DNA of 64,000 nt from Methylobacterium sp. NEAU K. GTDB taxonomy: Bacteria > Pseudomonadota > Alphaproteobacteria > Rhizobiales > Beijerinckiaceae. Where the stretch lies: assembly GCF_030700285.1 (NCBI RefSeq), contig NZ_JAUYZJ010000001.1, positions 269,805-333,804 on the forward strand, given 5' to 3'. The position numbers and the translations under genes are program-made. Positions 27,724 through 37,171 of the stretch are shown one piece after another. The notes under the pieces are model-generated. The model did not search any database and was not told where the DNA came from. It worked only from the letters and a program-made list of their open reading frames with translations. Every line of letters starts with the position of its first letter. Within the stretch, counting starts at the first letter, position 1.

Positions 27724-30603
27724 CTACCCGAACGCCCCGACCTCGTGCTGGATCATCCCGGAAATCTCCCGCACCTGGTCGAACATCCGGCGGATCGGCT
27801 GGAACAGGTTGGTGTGCTCGGCCTCGTAGGTGCCGACATCGCGCGGCCCCGCCGGCTCGCCGAAGTTGAGGCCGAGCGTCGGGTCCGGGGTGATCGGGAA
27901 GATCTCGTCCAGCAGCGTCAGGCAGCCGTCGATGTCGAGGCGCAGGAAGCGCTCCAGGAGCTGCTCCCGGGAGATGCCCGCCTGCGGCCGGAAGCCCGGG
28001 ATGTGCACCGCCAGGAACCAGATCCGGTGGATCAGCGCGAGCCGCAGGGCGTGGAGCAGCGTCAGCCGGGCGGACATGCCCTGCAGGTCCGGGGCGGCCG
28101 TGGTCAGCGCGAGCCAGTCGCGGGTCAGCCGGCCGAACAGGCTGCGCAGGGAGGACGCGAGGTCGAGGCGCTCCAGCGCGCCCGCGATCACCACCAGCTC
28201 CTCCCGGCGGAAATCCTTCTGCGTGCGCCGCGCCCGCTCCAGCCACACGGCCGGATCGAGGGTGTCGATATAGGCGCGCAGCACGTCGAGGTCGCCCACC
28301 GCGGCGGCGTGCTGCACCAGCCGGAAAGCCCGGGAGAAGCGCACCGAGTCCCGGCGCATGTCGCGGAACAGGTCGGGGCCGCGCTGGGCGGCGCGGCCGA
28401 TCCCGTGGAGCGAGTTCGCCAGGAAGCCGAGCTGGTGCAGGATCGCGTTGTTGGGGATCGCCCGCATCTGGCGTGGATGGGTGATGCGCGCCGGGCCGCC
28501 GGTGTCGGTCTGGCGCGCCACCGGACGCGAGCCGGTGCGGTCGATCAGGCTCGGGCCGAAGGTGCCGAGCAGGGCGGCGTAGCCCGGATCTTCGGTGAGC
28601 GCCTCCATGTCCTGGCGGGCGGCGGTGAAGAACTCCAGGGCGAAATCGGGCTCCGAATAGATCGGGTCGTCTGCGGCGTCGGCGCCCACGTCGGGGTCGT
28701 TCAGGGCGTAGTCTGAGAAGGTGTCGTCCTCCGCGATGTCGAGGGCGTAGACATGCTCGGCGATGCGGGCGACGCTCGCCGCCGCCAGAGCCTCCGTGCC
28801 GTAGAGCAGGTAGCCGTCGGTCCCCTGGAAGCTCGATTCGAGCCGGACCTTGAGGCCGGCCTTGCGGGCGCGGTCCCGCGCATCCTCGGGCGCCAGATAG
28901 GCGAGGCGGTCGCGCAGTGAGGTCGGGTGGGCGCCGCGCCCGATCGATTCGCCGTGCGTGTCGAAGATCGCGAGTTCCACGTCGGCGAGGCCGTTCTGGA
29001 CCAGCATCTCGGTGATGCGCAGCCGCAGCCGCTCGATCCAGAAGGTCGCGGCCAGCTGGCCGACATAGCGGCCGGAATCCGAGTAGCCGAATTGTACGGT
29101 GAGCCGTCCGATGCGCTTGAGGTACTGGCGCCAGTGCGGATTGCGCAGGGCGTCGTCCAGCACCCGGATGCCCTGCTCCAGCGCGCTCGCGGTCTCGAAC
29201 AGCGGCGTGATCTCGAGCTTGTCGGCGATGCCGTAGTGGCGCGCCAGCCAGAGGGCGGCGAGCAGGGTGTAGCCGGTCTCGGTCTCGGCGATCAGGAAGC
29301 GCACCGGATGGGTGCCGTCCACGTGCTTGAGGATCTGGGCGATCGTCATCATCAGGCGGGCCGCCGAGGCCCGCTCGGCGGCGAGCGCCCCGAAATCCAC
29401 CGCGACCGGACGGACGTCGTTCAACAGCGCGTGCACCGTCGCGAGATGCGAGCGGCGCTGCGCCGCATCGGTCGGCTCGCCCTCCCGGTCGACAACCCGG
29501 CGAACCGCGTTGTGGATCTGGCTGGCGTTCAGCCGGAAATGCGGCAGGGCGTTCGACAGGCCATGGGTGGCGACCCCCGCGCGCAGGATCGCGAGCGTCC
29601 GCTTGTCGGCCTCGTCCTCGGCCGCTTCCAGGGCCGCGGTGAGCCCGGCCACGAGGCCGCCCGCGTCGGTCTGTGCCCGCTCTCGCTCGATGATCAGGGC
29701 CAGCGCGAACCGGTGGACCGCTTCGAGGGAGGGCTTGTCGCCGAGGCGAGGGGCGACCGCGAGCTGGCGGTTCACCGCCGCCAGGGCGCCTTCGGCGAGG
29801 GCGCGGACCTCCCGGCAGGCCGCGCTGTCGGGCAGCTCGCGCATCACCCGGTCGAACTGCATCCGCTTCGAGATCAGCCGGTAGCGCAGGGTGTCCCACC
29901 AGCCGATATCGGTGCGTCCGTCGGTGTCGCAGCCGACCCAGCTGGCGATCGCGAAGGGGCGGGGCGTCAGCTCGGTCCAGCGCCCGGGCCAGCGGGCGCG
30001 GGCAGCGTCGAGCAGCGCGCCGTTGAACGCGTCGAGGGCCAGCCGGCCGTTATTGGCCGCCGCGCAGGCCTGCTCGAACTCGGCATCCAGGGTGATCGGC
30101 GCGTCCGGGCGGGTGGACCGCGCGGCCGCGCGCGCGATCAGGCCGGCGCGGGCCGCCGCGTCGGGCAGGCTCGCGGCCTGCGCCAGCAGCGTCGCCACGG
30201 CCTTGGGCATGCCGAAGGTCGGATGGGCGGTGAAGACAACCGCGAAGGCGGTGCGGTTGATAAACGACGCGAAGGCCTCGAAGCTCTCGGAATGGTCGGG
30301 CACCGAGGCCACGAGGCGGGCGGGGACCGCCGCATCGGGATCGACAGGGTCGGCCTCGAGGCCGACATAGCCCCGCAGCCGGTCCGCCCGCGCCGCCAGG
30401 GCGGCCGCGCGCAGCCGCACGAACAGGTTGTCGAGATCGCCCACGGATATCTCGTTCCGGTCGAACCGGCGGGTGATCGCCAGGGTCACGGCCAGGACGG
30501 GGTTGCGGAACGGGTCCTCCCGGGCCTGCTGCCGGGCCATCTCGATCAGGCCGAGGAGGTGGCTTTCCAACTCCTCGGGCTCGCGGCTCGGCTCATGCTG
30601 CAT
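27724..30603 (-). CDS. Phosphoenolpyruvate carboxylase family protein with altered catalytic motifs
   Basis: 959 residues, full PEPC length. Collinear PEPC landmarks are present: FTAHPTF (His127), FAIASWVGCDTDGRTD (about 218-232), ITPLFET (465-471), GYSDSGRYVG (506-515), SIGRGAHP (553-560), GSRPVAR (691-697) and MRAIP (713-717). The histidine and several arginines remain. However, canonical TAHPTE is TAHPTF, SDSxKDAG has Arg for the catalytic Lys, HGRGGSIGRGG is DTHGESIGRGA, and RAIPWIFAWTQ is RAIPNNAILHQ. PEPC fixes bicarbonate onto PEP to give oxaloacetate, and methylotrophs need it in the serine cycle, but none of the serine-cycle genes adjoin. It is either a divergent active PEPC lineage or a paralogue with another role. 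Confidence 0.8.
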   Translation of the reverse strand: MQHEPSREPEELESHLLGLIEMARQQAREDPFRNPVLAVTLAITRRFDRNEISVGDLDNLFVRLRAAALAARADRLRGYVGLEADPVDPDAAVPARLVASVPDHSESFEAFASFINRTAFAVVFTAHPTFGMPKAVATLLAQAASLPDAAARAGLIARAAARSTRPDAPITLDAEFEQACAAANNGRLALDAFNGALLDAARARWPGRWTELTPRPFAIASWVGCDTDGRTDIGWWDTLRYRLISKRMQFDRVMRELPDSAACREVRALAEGALAAVNRQLAVAPRLGDKPSLEAVHRFALALIIERERAQTDAGGLVAGLTAALEAAEDEADKRTLAILRAGVATHGLSNALPHFRLNASQIHNAVRRVVDREGEPTDAAQRRSHLATVHALLNDVRPVAVDFGALAAERASAARLMMTIAQILKHVDGTHPVRFLIAETETGYTLLAALWLARHYGIADKLEITPLFETASALEQGIRVLDDALRNPHWRQYLKRIGRLTVQFGYSDSGRYVGQLAATFWIERLRLRITEMLVQNGLADVELAIFDTHGESIGRGAHPTSLRDRLAYLAPEDARDRARKAGLKVRLESSFQGTDGYLLYGTEALAAASVARIAEHVYALDIAEDDTFSDYALNDPDVGADAADDPIYSEPDFALEFFTAARQDMEALTEDPGYAALLGTFGPSLIDRTGSRPVARQTDTGGPARITHPRQMRAIPNNAILHQLGFLANSLHGIGRAAQRGPDLFRDMRRDSVRFSRAFRLVQHAAAVGDLDVLRAYIDTLDPAVWLERARRTQKDFRREELVVIAGALERLDLASSLRSLFGRLTRDWLALTTAAPDLQGMSARLTLLHALRLALIHRIWFLAVHIPGFRPQAGISREQLLERFLRLDIDGCLTLLDEIFPITPDPTLGLNFGEPAGPRDVGTYEAEHTNLFQPIRRMFDQVREISGMIQHEVGAFG

Positions 30604-30719
30604 CGATCGGTCCCGGCTCCGGTCTGTCCGCGTCTACCCGGCCTGTCCGGACACGCAAGGAGTGTTCCGCGCGGGAAGGGGTGACGGCGCCCCCGTGCGC
30701 GGCTACAGCTTCGGGCCTT

Positions 30720-31037
30720 ATGGAGCGCCTGCTGATCATCGTGGCCGTGCTGGCCTGCGTCGTGGCCGGGGTCGCCGTCATCGCGATGTCGGCCCGCAGC
30801 CGGCGCGAGCCCCTGCGCATGGGCGCGGAACTCGACGCGGAGGACGAGCACCTTCTCATCGGCGCGCTCGGGCCGCTCCGCAGTCCGATCGACCGTACGG
30901 CACAGGTGCTCGACCCGCGCATGCTCGACCTTGGCCCGACCGATCCGGTCCCGACCGACCTGGAACCGATCGCAGCGCCCGAGAAGGCGGACCGGATCGA
31001 GCCGCCGCGGCGCAGCCTGCCGGGCGCCGCACGATGA
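30720..31037 (+). CDS. Small single-helix membrane protein
   Basis: 105 residues. It starts with a membrane helix ([22 protein letters not shown]), followed by a basic patch (ARSRREP) and an acidic, proline-rich soluble tail. It is therefore predicted to be anchored with its tail in the cytoplasm. No family recognised. It overlaps the next gene by four bases (ATGA), which supports both starts and suggests co-translation. No clear ribosome site precedes the ATG at 30720. Confidence 0.6.
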
Positions 31038-31711
31038 GGCCGATTGCCCGCAGCGCAACCCGCCTTCTGCTCACCGCCCTGGCCGTCCAGGCCGGGGCGA
31101 GTGCCGGCCGGGCGGCGCCGGTCCAGCAGCCCGCTGTCGCGCCGCCGCCGGTCCAGGGTTCGCCGGTCCAGGGGGGGGCCGCGCAGGCGCCCGCCACGCC
31201 GGCGCAGGACGCTACGCCCGCCGCCGAGCCTGCGATCGAGCAGCCCTGCGGTGCCCGTGCTGCGCGCTACGAGAGCGGCAAGGGGTTCAACATCGTGGTC
31301 ACGCGGGCCGGTCAGGTGCGGACCGAGAATCCGCTTCGGCCATTGACGCCCGAGGTGAACGAGGTTCTGCAGGTGGTGATCGCCGGCAAGGTCGCGACCG
31401 CCTACGGGCCCGACTTCATGACCCTTCGGCGCGGGACGGCCCCCGCGACCATCGAGGCGATGCTCGGCGGGCCGATTCGCTGGCAGCCCGCCCTGCCGAC
31501 GCTCCCAGACCCGATCGCCATCGTCACCGAGGAGGGCGCCATCCTGGCGCAACTCTCCTTCCGCGCCTGCGAGGCGCCGCCCGCCGTCAAGGCCGCGCCG
31601 AAGCCCGAGGCCCGGAAGAAGAAGGCCCCGGCCCGGAGCGCAGCGCCCAAGGCCGCAGCCCAGAAGACGCCCCCGGGCTTCTCCATGCCCCAGGGCGCCA
31701 TCGCCGAGTAG
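31034..31711 (+). CDS. Exported Pro/Ala/Lys-rich protein of unknown function
   Basis: 225 residues. A signal peptide ([19 protein letters not shown]) is followed by a Pro/Gln/Ala linker. The folded core is about residues 70-175 ([33 protein letters not shown].. [10 protein letters not shown]), with two cysteines that may pair. A Lys/Ala/Pro-rich tail follows ([21 protein letters not shown]). The arrangement suggests a periplasmic protein that contacts a polyanion or envelope surface through the tail. This is inference. It is translationally coupled to the small membrane protein upstream. Confidence 0.65.
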
Positions 31712-31725
31712 GCGGTACGAGCGCG

Positions 31726-32085
31726 CTACTTCTGCTTGGCGATGATCTTGTCCTTGATCCCGTCGTAGACGCTCTGCGGGATGATCTTCTTCGAGACCAG
31801 CTCGTCCTTGCCGCGATAGGGGCGGCCCTTGACGATCGCGGCGGCGCGGGCCGAGCCGATGCCGGGCAGCGCGTCGAGTTCGGCGGGGCTGGCGCTGTTG
31901 AGGTCGATCAGCGCGCCCTTGGCGGCGTTCGGTGGCCCGGCGACCGGGGCGCTCGGCGCCGTCGGCTTGGCGGGGGCCGTCGGAGTCGCGGGGCTCGACA
32001 TCTGCGGTGTCTGCGCGAGCGCGGGCGCCGCCATCAGGGTCGAGAGCAGGGCGAAAAGGGCGAGGGTCTTTTTGGAGGAAGCCAT
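31726..32085 (-). CDS. Helix-hairpin-helix protein, ComEA-type, exported
   Basis: 119 residues. The ATG at 32085 has GGGAGA before it and yields a signal peptide ([19 protein letters not shown]). After a Pro/Ala/Thr linker comes an HhH domain: [55 protein letters not shown]. This is the tandem hairpin of ComEA-like periplasmic DNA-binding proteins. In competent bacteria ComEA pulls DNA through the outer membrane. No other competence gene is nearby, so only DNA binding is supported. Confidence 0.88.
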
Positions 32086-32412
32086 GGCGGTTCTCCCGAG
32101 GGGGCACGGCCCGCACCGCGGTACCGTCATGCCAGATGTGGTCCTGGCGACTTGAACCCGGGCTTAACAGTGGTGTTTCGTCGCCCCCGACACGTGCTTG
32201 ATCAGTCGGAAACAGCAGAAAGCACCGGGTTGTCGGTGCCGCGTCATGGTCTCGGAAAGCCGGGTTCCACTTTTCCGCAACATGCCCTAGCCACAGGCGG
32301 GCGCCGACGCTATAAGCGCGCGCTCATCCGTATCCCGCGGTGTGTGAGGCGATCCTTGGTCGAGGAGACGCCCGCGCGCCGCTTTGCCCGCGGCGTCACG
32401 AAGGACTCAGCC
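32086..32412. other. Intergenic region upstream of rpmF
   Basis: No gene supported. A TATAAG hexamer at 32311-32316, about 100 bases before rpmF, could be a -10 element, but I find no convincing -35 partner at the right distance. Confidence 0.35.
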
Positions 32413-32601
32413 ATGGCCGTTCCGAAGCGAAAGACTTCCCCCTCCCGTCGCGGCATGCGCCGCTCGGCCGACGCCCTCAAGGCGCCGACCTACGTCGAGG
32501 ACAAGGATTCGGGTGAGTTGCGCCGGCCGCACCACATAGACCTGAAGACCGGCATGTACCGCGGCCGGCAGGTGCTCAAGGTGAAGTCCGCCGAGGCCTA
32601 A
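32413..32601 (+). CDS. rpmF: 50S ribosomal protein L32
   Basis: 62 residues. The N-terminus [54 protein letters not shown] is unmistakable L32 of the alphaproteobacterial, cysteine-free (zinc-independent) type. A 10-bp perfect hairpin follows. In other alphaproteobacteria it precedes plsX, or stands alone as here. Confidence 0.97.
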
Positions 32602-32612
32602 GCCTCGTGATC

Positions 32613-32636
32613 GCGGCGCCTCAGGCGAGGCGCCGC
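32613..32636. terminator. Terminator hairpin between rpmF and the convergent gene
   Basis: GCGGCGCCTC / GAGGCGCCGC form a perfect 10-bp stem with an AGGC loop, overlapping the stop codon (32621) of the convergent gene. Only a short T run follows (gcggttt), so the termination strength is uncertain. Confidence 0.55.
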
Positions 32637-32935
32637 GCGGTTTCGGCGTAGAGAGCCGCGGCGATCCGGGTTCGTTCCTGCCGCGACGGCCGCAAGGTCG
32701 GGTCCTGGGCGATCAGCAGCTGCGCGACGAAGCAAGCGCTGGGACGACCCGTACCGAAACGATCCGCCGACGCGGCCATCCGGCGCGCGTCGCTCCTCCC
32801 CCCTTCCAGGACGACCAGCGCCCGGACCGGGGGGGGCTCGCCTTCCGAAGAGGCCGGCTCTGGAGCGGCCCGTTCGGTCTGCGCGGGCCTGCCCCATCCC
32901 GTGCCGAGACGACCGACTGTCCCGATCCGCGCCAT
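32621..32935 (-). CDS. Hypothetical protein (104 aa)
   Basis: 104 residues, no recognised domain. A basic/Pro-rich N-terminal third is followed by a predicted helical part with ARRMAASADRFGTGRPSACFVAQLLIAQD and RTRIAAALYAETARRLA. An AAGGA ribosome site precedes the ATG. The central stretch VRALVVLEGGRSDARRMA reads as a beta-turn-alpha unit. The gene lies between rpmF (convergent) and phaR (same strand), about 115 bases downstream of phaR. Function unknown. Confidence 0.6.
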   Translation of the reverse strand: MARIGTVGRLGTGWGRPAQTERAAPEPASSEGEPPPVRALVVLEGGRSDARRMAASADRFGTGRPSACFVAQLLIAQDPTLRPSRQERTRIAAALYAETARRLA

Positions 32936-33049
32936 TGCAACATCCTTCGCACGTTTCCGTGTCCGTGTTGCAAACGTGGTGCCGATGTTAACGGTTCGTC
33001 AACCTCTCGTAGCTGCGTAGAAAGCCGGGTGTGACCGGTTTTCGGACCG

Positions 33050-33640
33050 TCACTTCTTGGCAAGCGCCTCCAGGCGCTGCTGCATCTCCAGCATCTGCCG
33101 CTTGAGTTCGTCGAGTTCGCCGCCGGCATAGGAGGCGGGCGGCTGCGGCACGGACGGCTGCGTCCCGGCGGCAGGCGGCGCGAAGCCCGTGAACATCTTC
33201 ATGGCATCACCGAAGAAGTTCATGTTGGTGCGCACCTGCTGCTCGATCGCGTTCTGGAACGCGGCCGGCCCGAAGCTGTGGGCGAACTTCTCGCGCAGCC
33301 CGTCCTGATCCTTGGCGAAGTTCGCCATCGAGAATTCCAGGAAGCTCGGCACCATCGTGCGCATGCTGTCGCCGTAGAAGCGGATCAGCTGGCGCAGGAA
33401 GGCCACCGGCAGCAGGTTCTCCGCCCCGGCCTTGTTCTCCTGCTCGAAGATGATCTGCGTCAGCACCGACCGGGTGATGTCGTCGCCCGCGCGCGCGTCG
33501 TATACGATGAAGTCCTCGCCGTTCTGGACCATCGTTGCGAGGTCCTCCAGCGTCACGTAGGTCGAGGTACCGGTGTGGTAGAGGCGCCGGTTGGCGTATT
33601 TCTTGATGACGGTCTGGGTGGCCTTGACGGTATCCGCCAT
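33050..33640 (-). CDS. phaR: Polyhydroxyalkanoate synthesis repressor PhaR
   Basis: 196 residues. The conserved N-terminal PHB/PHA accumulation regulator domain is TVIKKYANRRLYHTGTSTYVTLEDLATMVQNGEDFIVYDARAGDDITRSVLTQIIFEQE, followed by a second PHB-binding repeat (PVAFLRQLIRFYGDSMRTMVPSFLEFSM). A C-terminal leucine/Met-rich coiled coil ends the protein. PhaR binds DNA and PHB polymer, and de-represses phasin and PHA genes once granules form. It is divergent from phaA-phaB, the normal arrangement in this order. The start at 33640 has AAAGG upstream and fits the conserved N-terminus. Confidence 0.95.
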   Translation of the reverse strand: MADTVKATQTVIKKYANRRLYHTGTSTYVTLEDLATMVQNGEDFIVYDARAGDDITRSVLTQIIFEQENKAGAENLLPVAFLRQLIRFYGDSMRTMVPSFLEFSMANFAKDQDGLREKFAHSFGPAAFQNAIEQQVRTNMNFFGDAMKMFTGFAPPAAGTQPSVPQPPASYAGGELDELKRQMLEMQQRLEALAKK

Positions 33641-33969
33641 CGGGAACGGCCTTTCTGGACTCGGGACTCGGGGGCGTTGCAGGCACGCGCGACGCGGCCT
33701 GGAAGAGATCGTCTTCGCGCCCGCAACACGATCCTTAAAGCCTTCCACGGGCGCAGAAAACAGCAAATTGCGCCTCTTCAACGCAGAATAATGCACCCCG
33801 TTCGGGCAGGCTCACGCCTTTTCAGTGCCTTGAGCGATACATCCGAGCGTTTTCGGTCTCCAGTGCCCGTCCTTGACTTCGTCGATCCCAAGCCCTTCAT
33901 CCCGTGACCGGCTTCAGAGCGCGCCCAGACAGAGGAAGGCGCGCCGGCCCGCGAGAGGAGAACGTTCAC

Positions 33970-35154
33970 ATGGCAGGCAGCGAAGAGATCGTCATCGTCG
34001 GGGCCGCGCGCACGCCGGTCGGCTCGTTTGGCGGCGCCTTCGGGGCGGTGCCGGCTCATGAACTCGGCGCCATCGCGATCAAGGCCGCCCTCGAGCGTGC
34101 CAAGGTGTCGCCCGAGGAGGTGGACGAGGTGATCTTCGGGCAGGTGCTGACGGCGGGCGCCGGCCAGAACCCCGCCCGGCAGGCGGCTATCAAGGCCGGC
34201 ATCCCCGAGAAGGCCACGGCCTGGGGCCTCAACCAGGTCTGCGGCTCGGGGCTGCGCACGGTGGCCATCGGCATGCAGCAGATCGCCAACGGCGACGCCA
34301 CGATCATCGTGGCCGGCGGTCAGGAATCGATGTCCCTCTCGCCGCACGCGCAATACCTGCGCGGCGGCCAGAAGATGGGCGACATCAAGCTCGTCGACAC
34401 GATGATCAAGGATGGGCTCTGGGACGCCTTCAACGGCTACCATATGGGCCAGACCGCCGAGAACGTGGCCCAGGCCTTCCAGCTCACCCGCGAGCAACAG
34501 GATCACTTCGCCACCCGTTCGCAGAACAAGGCCGAGGCCGCCCGCAACGAGGGCCGCTTCAAGGACGAGATCGTGCCCGTCACGATCCCCGGAAAGAAGG
34601 GCGACACCGTCGTCGACACCGACGAGTACATCCGCGACGGCGCCACCGTGGAGGCGATGGCCAAGCTGAAGCCGGCCTTCGCGAAGGACGGGACGGTCAC
34701 GGCCGCCAACGCCTCGGGGCTGAACGACGGTGCCGCGGCGCTCGTGCTGATGTCGGCCTCCGAGGCCGAGAAGCGCGGGCTGACGCCGCTCGCCAAGATC
34801 AAGTCGTGGGCGACGGCGGGCGTCGACCCGAAGGTGATGGGCACCGGCCCGATCCCGGCCTCCCGCAAGGCCCTGGAGAAGGCCGGCTGGAAGCCCTCCG
34901 ACCTCGACCTGATCGAGGCGAACGAAGCCTTCGCGGCCCAGGCGCTGGCGGTGAACAAGGACATGGGCTGGGACGACGCGAAGGTGAACGTCAATGGCGG
35001 CGCCATCGCCATCGGTCACCCGATCGGCGCCTCGGGCGCCCGCGTCCTGGTCACGCTGCTGCACGAGATGAAGCGCCGCGATGCCAAGAAGGGCCTCGCC
35101 ACGCTCTGCATCGGCGGCGGCATGGGTGTCGCGATGTGCATCGAGCGGCCCTGA
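33970..35154 (+). CDS. phaA: Acetyl-CoA acetyltransferase (beta-ketothiolase)
   Basis: 394 residues, biosynthetic thiolase length. The acyl-accepting cysteine is Cys91 in [14 protein letters not shown]. The C-terminal [16 protein letters not shown] and [14 protein letters not shown] hold the catalytic His and second Cys. It condenses two acetyl-CoA to acetoacetyl-CoA, the first step of polyhydroxybutyrate synthesis and also of the ethylmalonyl-CoA pathway used by methylotrophs. GAGGAGA precedes the ATG. phaB follows after 114 bases, so the two probably form an operon. Confidence 0.97.
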   Translation: MAGSEEIVIVGAARTPVGSFGGAFGAVPAHELGAIAIKAALERAKVSPEEVDEVIFGQVLTAGAGQNPARQAAIKAGIPEKATAWGLNQVCGSGLRTVAIGMQQIANGDATIIVAGGQESMSLSPHAQYLRGGQKMGDIKLVDTMIKDGLWDAFNGYHMGQTAENVAQAFQLTREQQDHFATRSQNKAEAARNEGRFKDEIVPVTIPGKKGDTVVDTDEYIRDGATVEAMAKLKPAFAKDGTVTAANASGLNDGAAALVLMSASEAEKRGLTPLAKIKSWATAGVDPKVMGTGPIPASRKALEKAGWKPSDLDLIEANEAFAAQALAVNKDMGWDDAKVNVNGGAIAIGHPIGASGARVLVTLLHEMKRRDAKKGLATLCIGGGMGVAMCIERP

Positions 35155-35268
35155 TCGTTTTGTAACGTCGGGCCGATCGACAATTTAGACTTAAGGCCGA
35201 ACTCAGAAAAAATCGCGTGCGGACGCCATCCGCACGCGGCATCACATGATGCGAACAGGAGGAAACAC

Positions 35269-35997
35269 ATGGCTCAAGGACGCGTCGCCCTCGTGACGGG
35301 CGGCACCCGCGGCATCGGCGCGGCAATTTCGAAGGGACTCAAGGCGAAGGGCTATTGCGTCGCCGCCAACTATGGCGGCAACGACGAGGCGGCCAACGCC
35401 TTCAAGGCCGAGACCGGCATCCCGGTCTTCAAATTCGACGTGGGTGATCTCGCGAGCTGCGAGGCCGGCATCAAGGCGGTCGAGGCCGAACTCGGGCCGA
35501 TCGAGGTGCTGGTCAACAACGCCGGCATCACGCGCGACGGCGCCTTCCACAAGATGACCTTCGACAAGTGGCAGGACGTCGTCCGGACCAACCTCGACTC
35601 GATGTTCACCTGCACTCGTCCGCTGATCGAGGGCATGCGCAATCGCGGCTTCGGCCGGATCATCATCATCTCGTCGATCAACGGCCAGAAGGGCCAGGCC
35701 GGCCAGACCAATTACTCGGCCGCCAAGGCCGGCGTGATCGGCTTCGCCAAGGCGCTGGCGCAGGAGAGCGCGGCGAAGGGCATCACGGTGAACGTGATCG
35801 CGCCGGGCTACATCGCCACCGACATGGTGATGGCGGTCCCGGAGGAGATCCGCAACAAGATCATCTCCACGATCCCGACCGGCCGCCTCGGCAAGGTCGA
35901 GGAGATCGCCCACGCCGTCGAGTACCTGGCGAGCGACGAGGCCGGCTTCGTCAACGGCTCGACGCTGACCATCAACGGCGGCCAGCACTTCGTCTGA
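35269..35997 (+). CDS. phaB: Acetoacetyl-CoA reductase
   Basis: 242-residue SDR. The cofactor motif is [30 protein letters not shown] matches PhaB, and the catalytic Ser/Tyr/Lys lie in [22 protein letters not shown]. The C-terminus [27 protein letters not shown] is typical. PhaB makes (R)-3-hydroxybutyryl-CoA with NADPH, directly downstream of phaA. AGGAGG lies at ideal spacing. The PHA synthase gene phaC is not in this window. Confidence 0.96.
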   Translation: MAQGRVALVTGGTRGIGAAISKGLKAKGYCVAANYGGNDEAANAFKAETGIPVFKFDVGDLASCEAGIKAVEAELGPIEVLVNNAGITRDGAFHKMTFDKWQDVVRTNLDSMFTCTRPLIEGMRNRGFGRIIIISSINGQKGQAGQTNYSAAKAGVIGFAKALAQESAAKGITVNVIAPGYIATDMVMAVPEEIRNKIISTIPTGRLGKVEEIAHAVEYLASDEAGFVNGSTLTINGGQHFV

Positions 35998-36004
35998 CCG
36001 CGTT

Positions 36005-36035
36005 CGGGCGCGCCCGGCTCGGGCCGGCGCGCCCG
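36005..36035 (+). terminator. Hairpin after phaB
   Basis: CGGGCGCGCC (36005-36014) and GGCGCGCCCG (36026-36035) form a perfect 10-bp stem 8 bases after the phaB stop. There is no T tract, so it may terminate weakly or protect the mRNA end. Nothing else is supported from 36036 to 36458. Confidence 0.5.
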
Positions 36036-36458
36036 CGAGGAATCGCGCCGCGTCGTCCTGCCGGGCAGCGCGGCGCTGCCGTTTCTCGAGCCGCCCCGGC
36101 CTCCGCCGCCCACCTGGGTGCCGCACCGTAAGCGCGAGCCCCAGGTTCGGCATCGACGATGGCGTCGCCCGAACGGCGATGGCCGGCGAGCGCCAGGATT
36201 TTTGCGCGGCACGCGGTCCTGACCAATTCCCTTCCGCGACACAGTTCCGCCGGGTGCGCACGGGGATGCGAGCATCGTGGGACGTGACGAGCGGAATCCC
36301 GCACGCGCTCTGAGGCGCGAATGATTTGAGCTGTCCAGTATAGGTCTCGTTTCGGCGCCGCGTGGATGTTCGCGCCATCAAGAAACCAAGGCCCCAGCAC
36401 CATAAACAACGCATCCGGCGCGAGCCCCGCAATCGAAGTCCTCGACGCCGGCAGGAAC

Positions 36459-36977
36459 GTGAATGATCAGGGTGCCGCCCGCCGGCAGCGCCGTGGCTTG
36501 TCCGCCTTCGCCAAGCTCGGCTTCGCCGCCGCCTGCGCGCTCGGCCTCGCGGCTTGCGTCATGCCCCAGAAGCGGCACGCGATCGACCAGGGGCAATGCA
36601 ACGAACTCGGGTTCGAGCCCGGGATCGACGGCTTTGCCCGATGCATGATGGACCTGCACCAGCAGCGCGCCGTCGCGCAGTCCATCCGCGGCGCGCAGCA
36701 CGACCTCGACAGGTCGATGAGCCTCCAGCGCAGCGGCGACCCGTGCTCTCCCGTCTGCGGGGCCGCGTACGAAGGCAGCATGGATCGCCGGACCATGACT
36801 TGGTACAGCCCGAACTGCCGCGCCCGCTGCCCCGAGCCTGGGGGAGGCCGACGATGTCGGACACCATCACGCGCGGTCCTCGCAATCCAAGCAGGATCAT
36901 CTTCATCGCCACCGCGCTGGTCGCCGTCGCGATCGGGATCCTCATGGACGATGCAAGTTCGTTCTTCTCGGCCGTAA
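36459..36977 (+). CDS. Putative lipoprotein
   Basis: Up to 172 residues from a GTG at 36459. The signal FAKLGFAAACALGLAAC ends in a lipobox with the acylated Cys in LAAC-VMP. The mature part has NELGFEPGIDGFARCMMDLHQQRA, a C..GF.PG...FA.CM pattern frequent in small alphaproteobacterial lipoproteins, and further cysteines. The last 40 or so residues overlap the start of the next gene in another frame and look like its shadow, so the true end or frame around 36840 is doubtful. A frameshift there is possible. Confidence 0.55.
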   Translation: MNDQGAARRQRRGLSAFAKLGFAAACALGLAACVMPQKRHAIDQGQCNELGFEPGIDGFARCMMDLHQQRAVAQSIRGAQHDLDRSMSLQRSGDPCSPVCGAAYEGSMDRRTMTWYSPNCRARCPEPGGGRRCRTPSRAVLAIQAGSSSSPPRWSPSRSGSSWTMQVRSSRP

Positions 36978-37171
36978 TCGGCTGCACCGTCCTGTTCTCG
37001 CTGGTCGCCGTGTGGGCCGAGGGAGAACCCGGTGCTACGGCGCGCCGACGCAGTCGGCGTAGAAGGTCGTGGTCGCCGGCCAGTCGGAGAAGACGCCGAT
37101 CACGCCGATCTGGCCGTGCAGCACGTCGAGCAGGCGGAGGATGTCACCGTCGCCGGTCACCACCGGCTTGA
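36854..37171 (+). CDS. Small two-helix membrane protein, 3' end uncertain
   Basis: Up to 105 residues, with GGGGGAGG before the ATG. Two hydrophobic helices ([18 protein letters not shown] and [20 protein letters not shown]) are convincing. After about residue 60 the frame becomes an Arg/Ser-rich stretch antisense to the 3' end of the phosphodiesterase gene. The genuine protein may therefore have lost its original stop, or may really overlap. No family recognised. Confidence 0.45.
   Translation: MSDTITRGPRNPSRIIFIATALVAVAIGILMDDASSFFSAVIGCTVLFSLVAVWAEGEPGATARRRSRRRRSWSPASRRRRRSRRSGRAARRAGGGCHRRRSPPA

Noticed and set aside
32311..32316. TATAAG as rpmF promoter
   Set aside because: No matching -35 at proper spacing, so only noted in the intergenic entry.
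36036..36458. Open frames on both strands after phaB
   Set aside because: No start signal, family motif or consistent codon bias; treated as intergenic.
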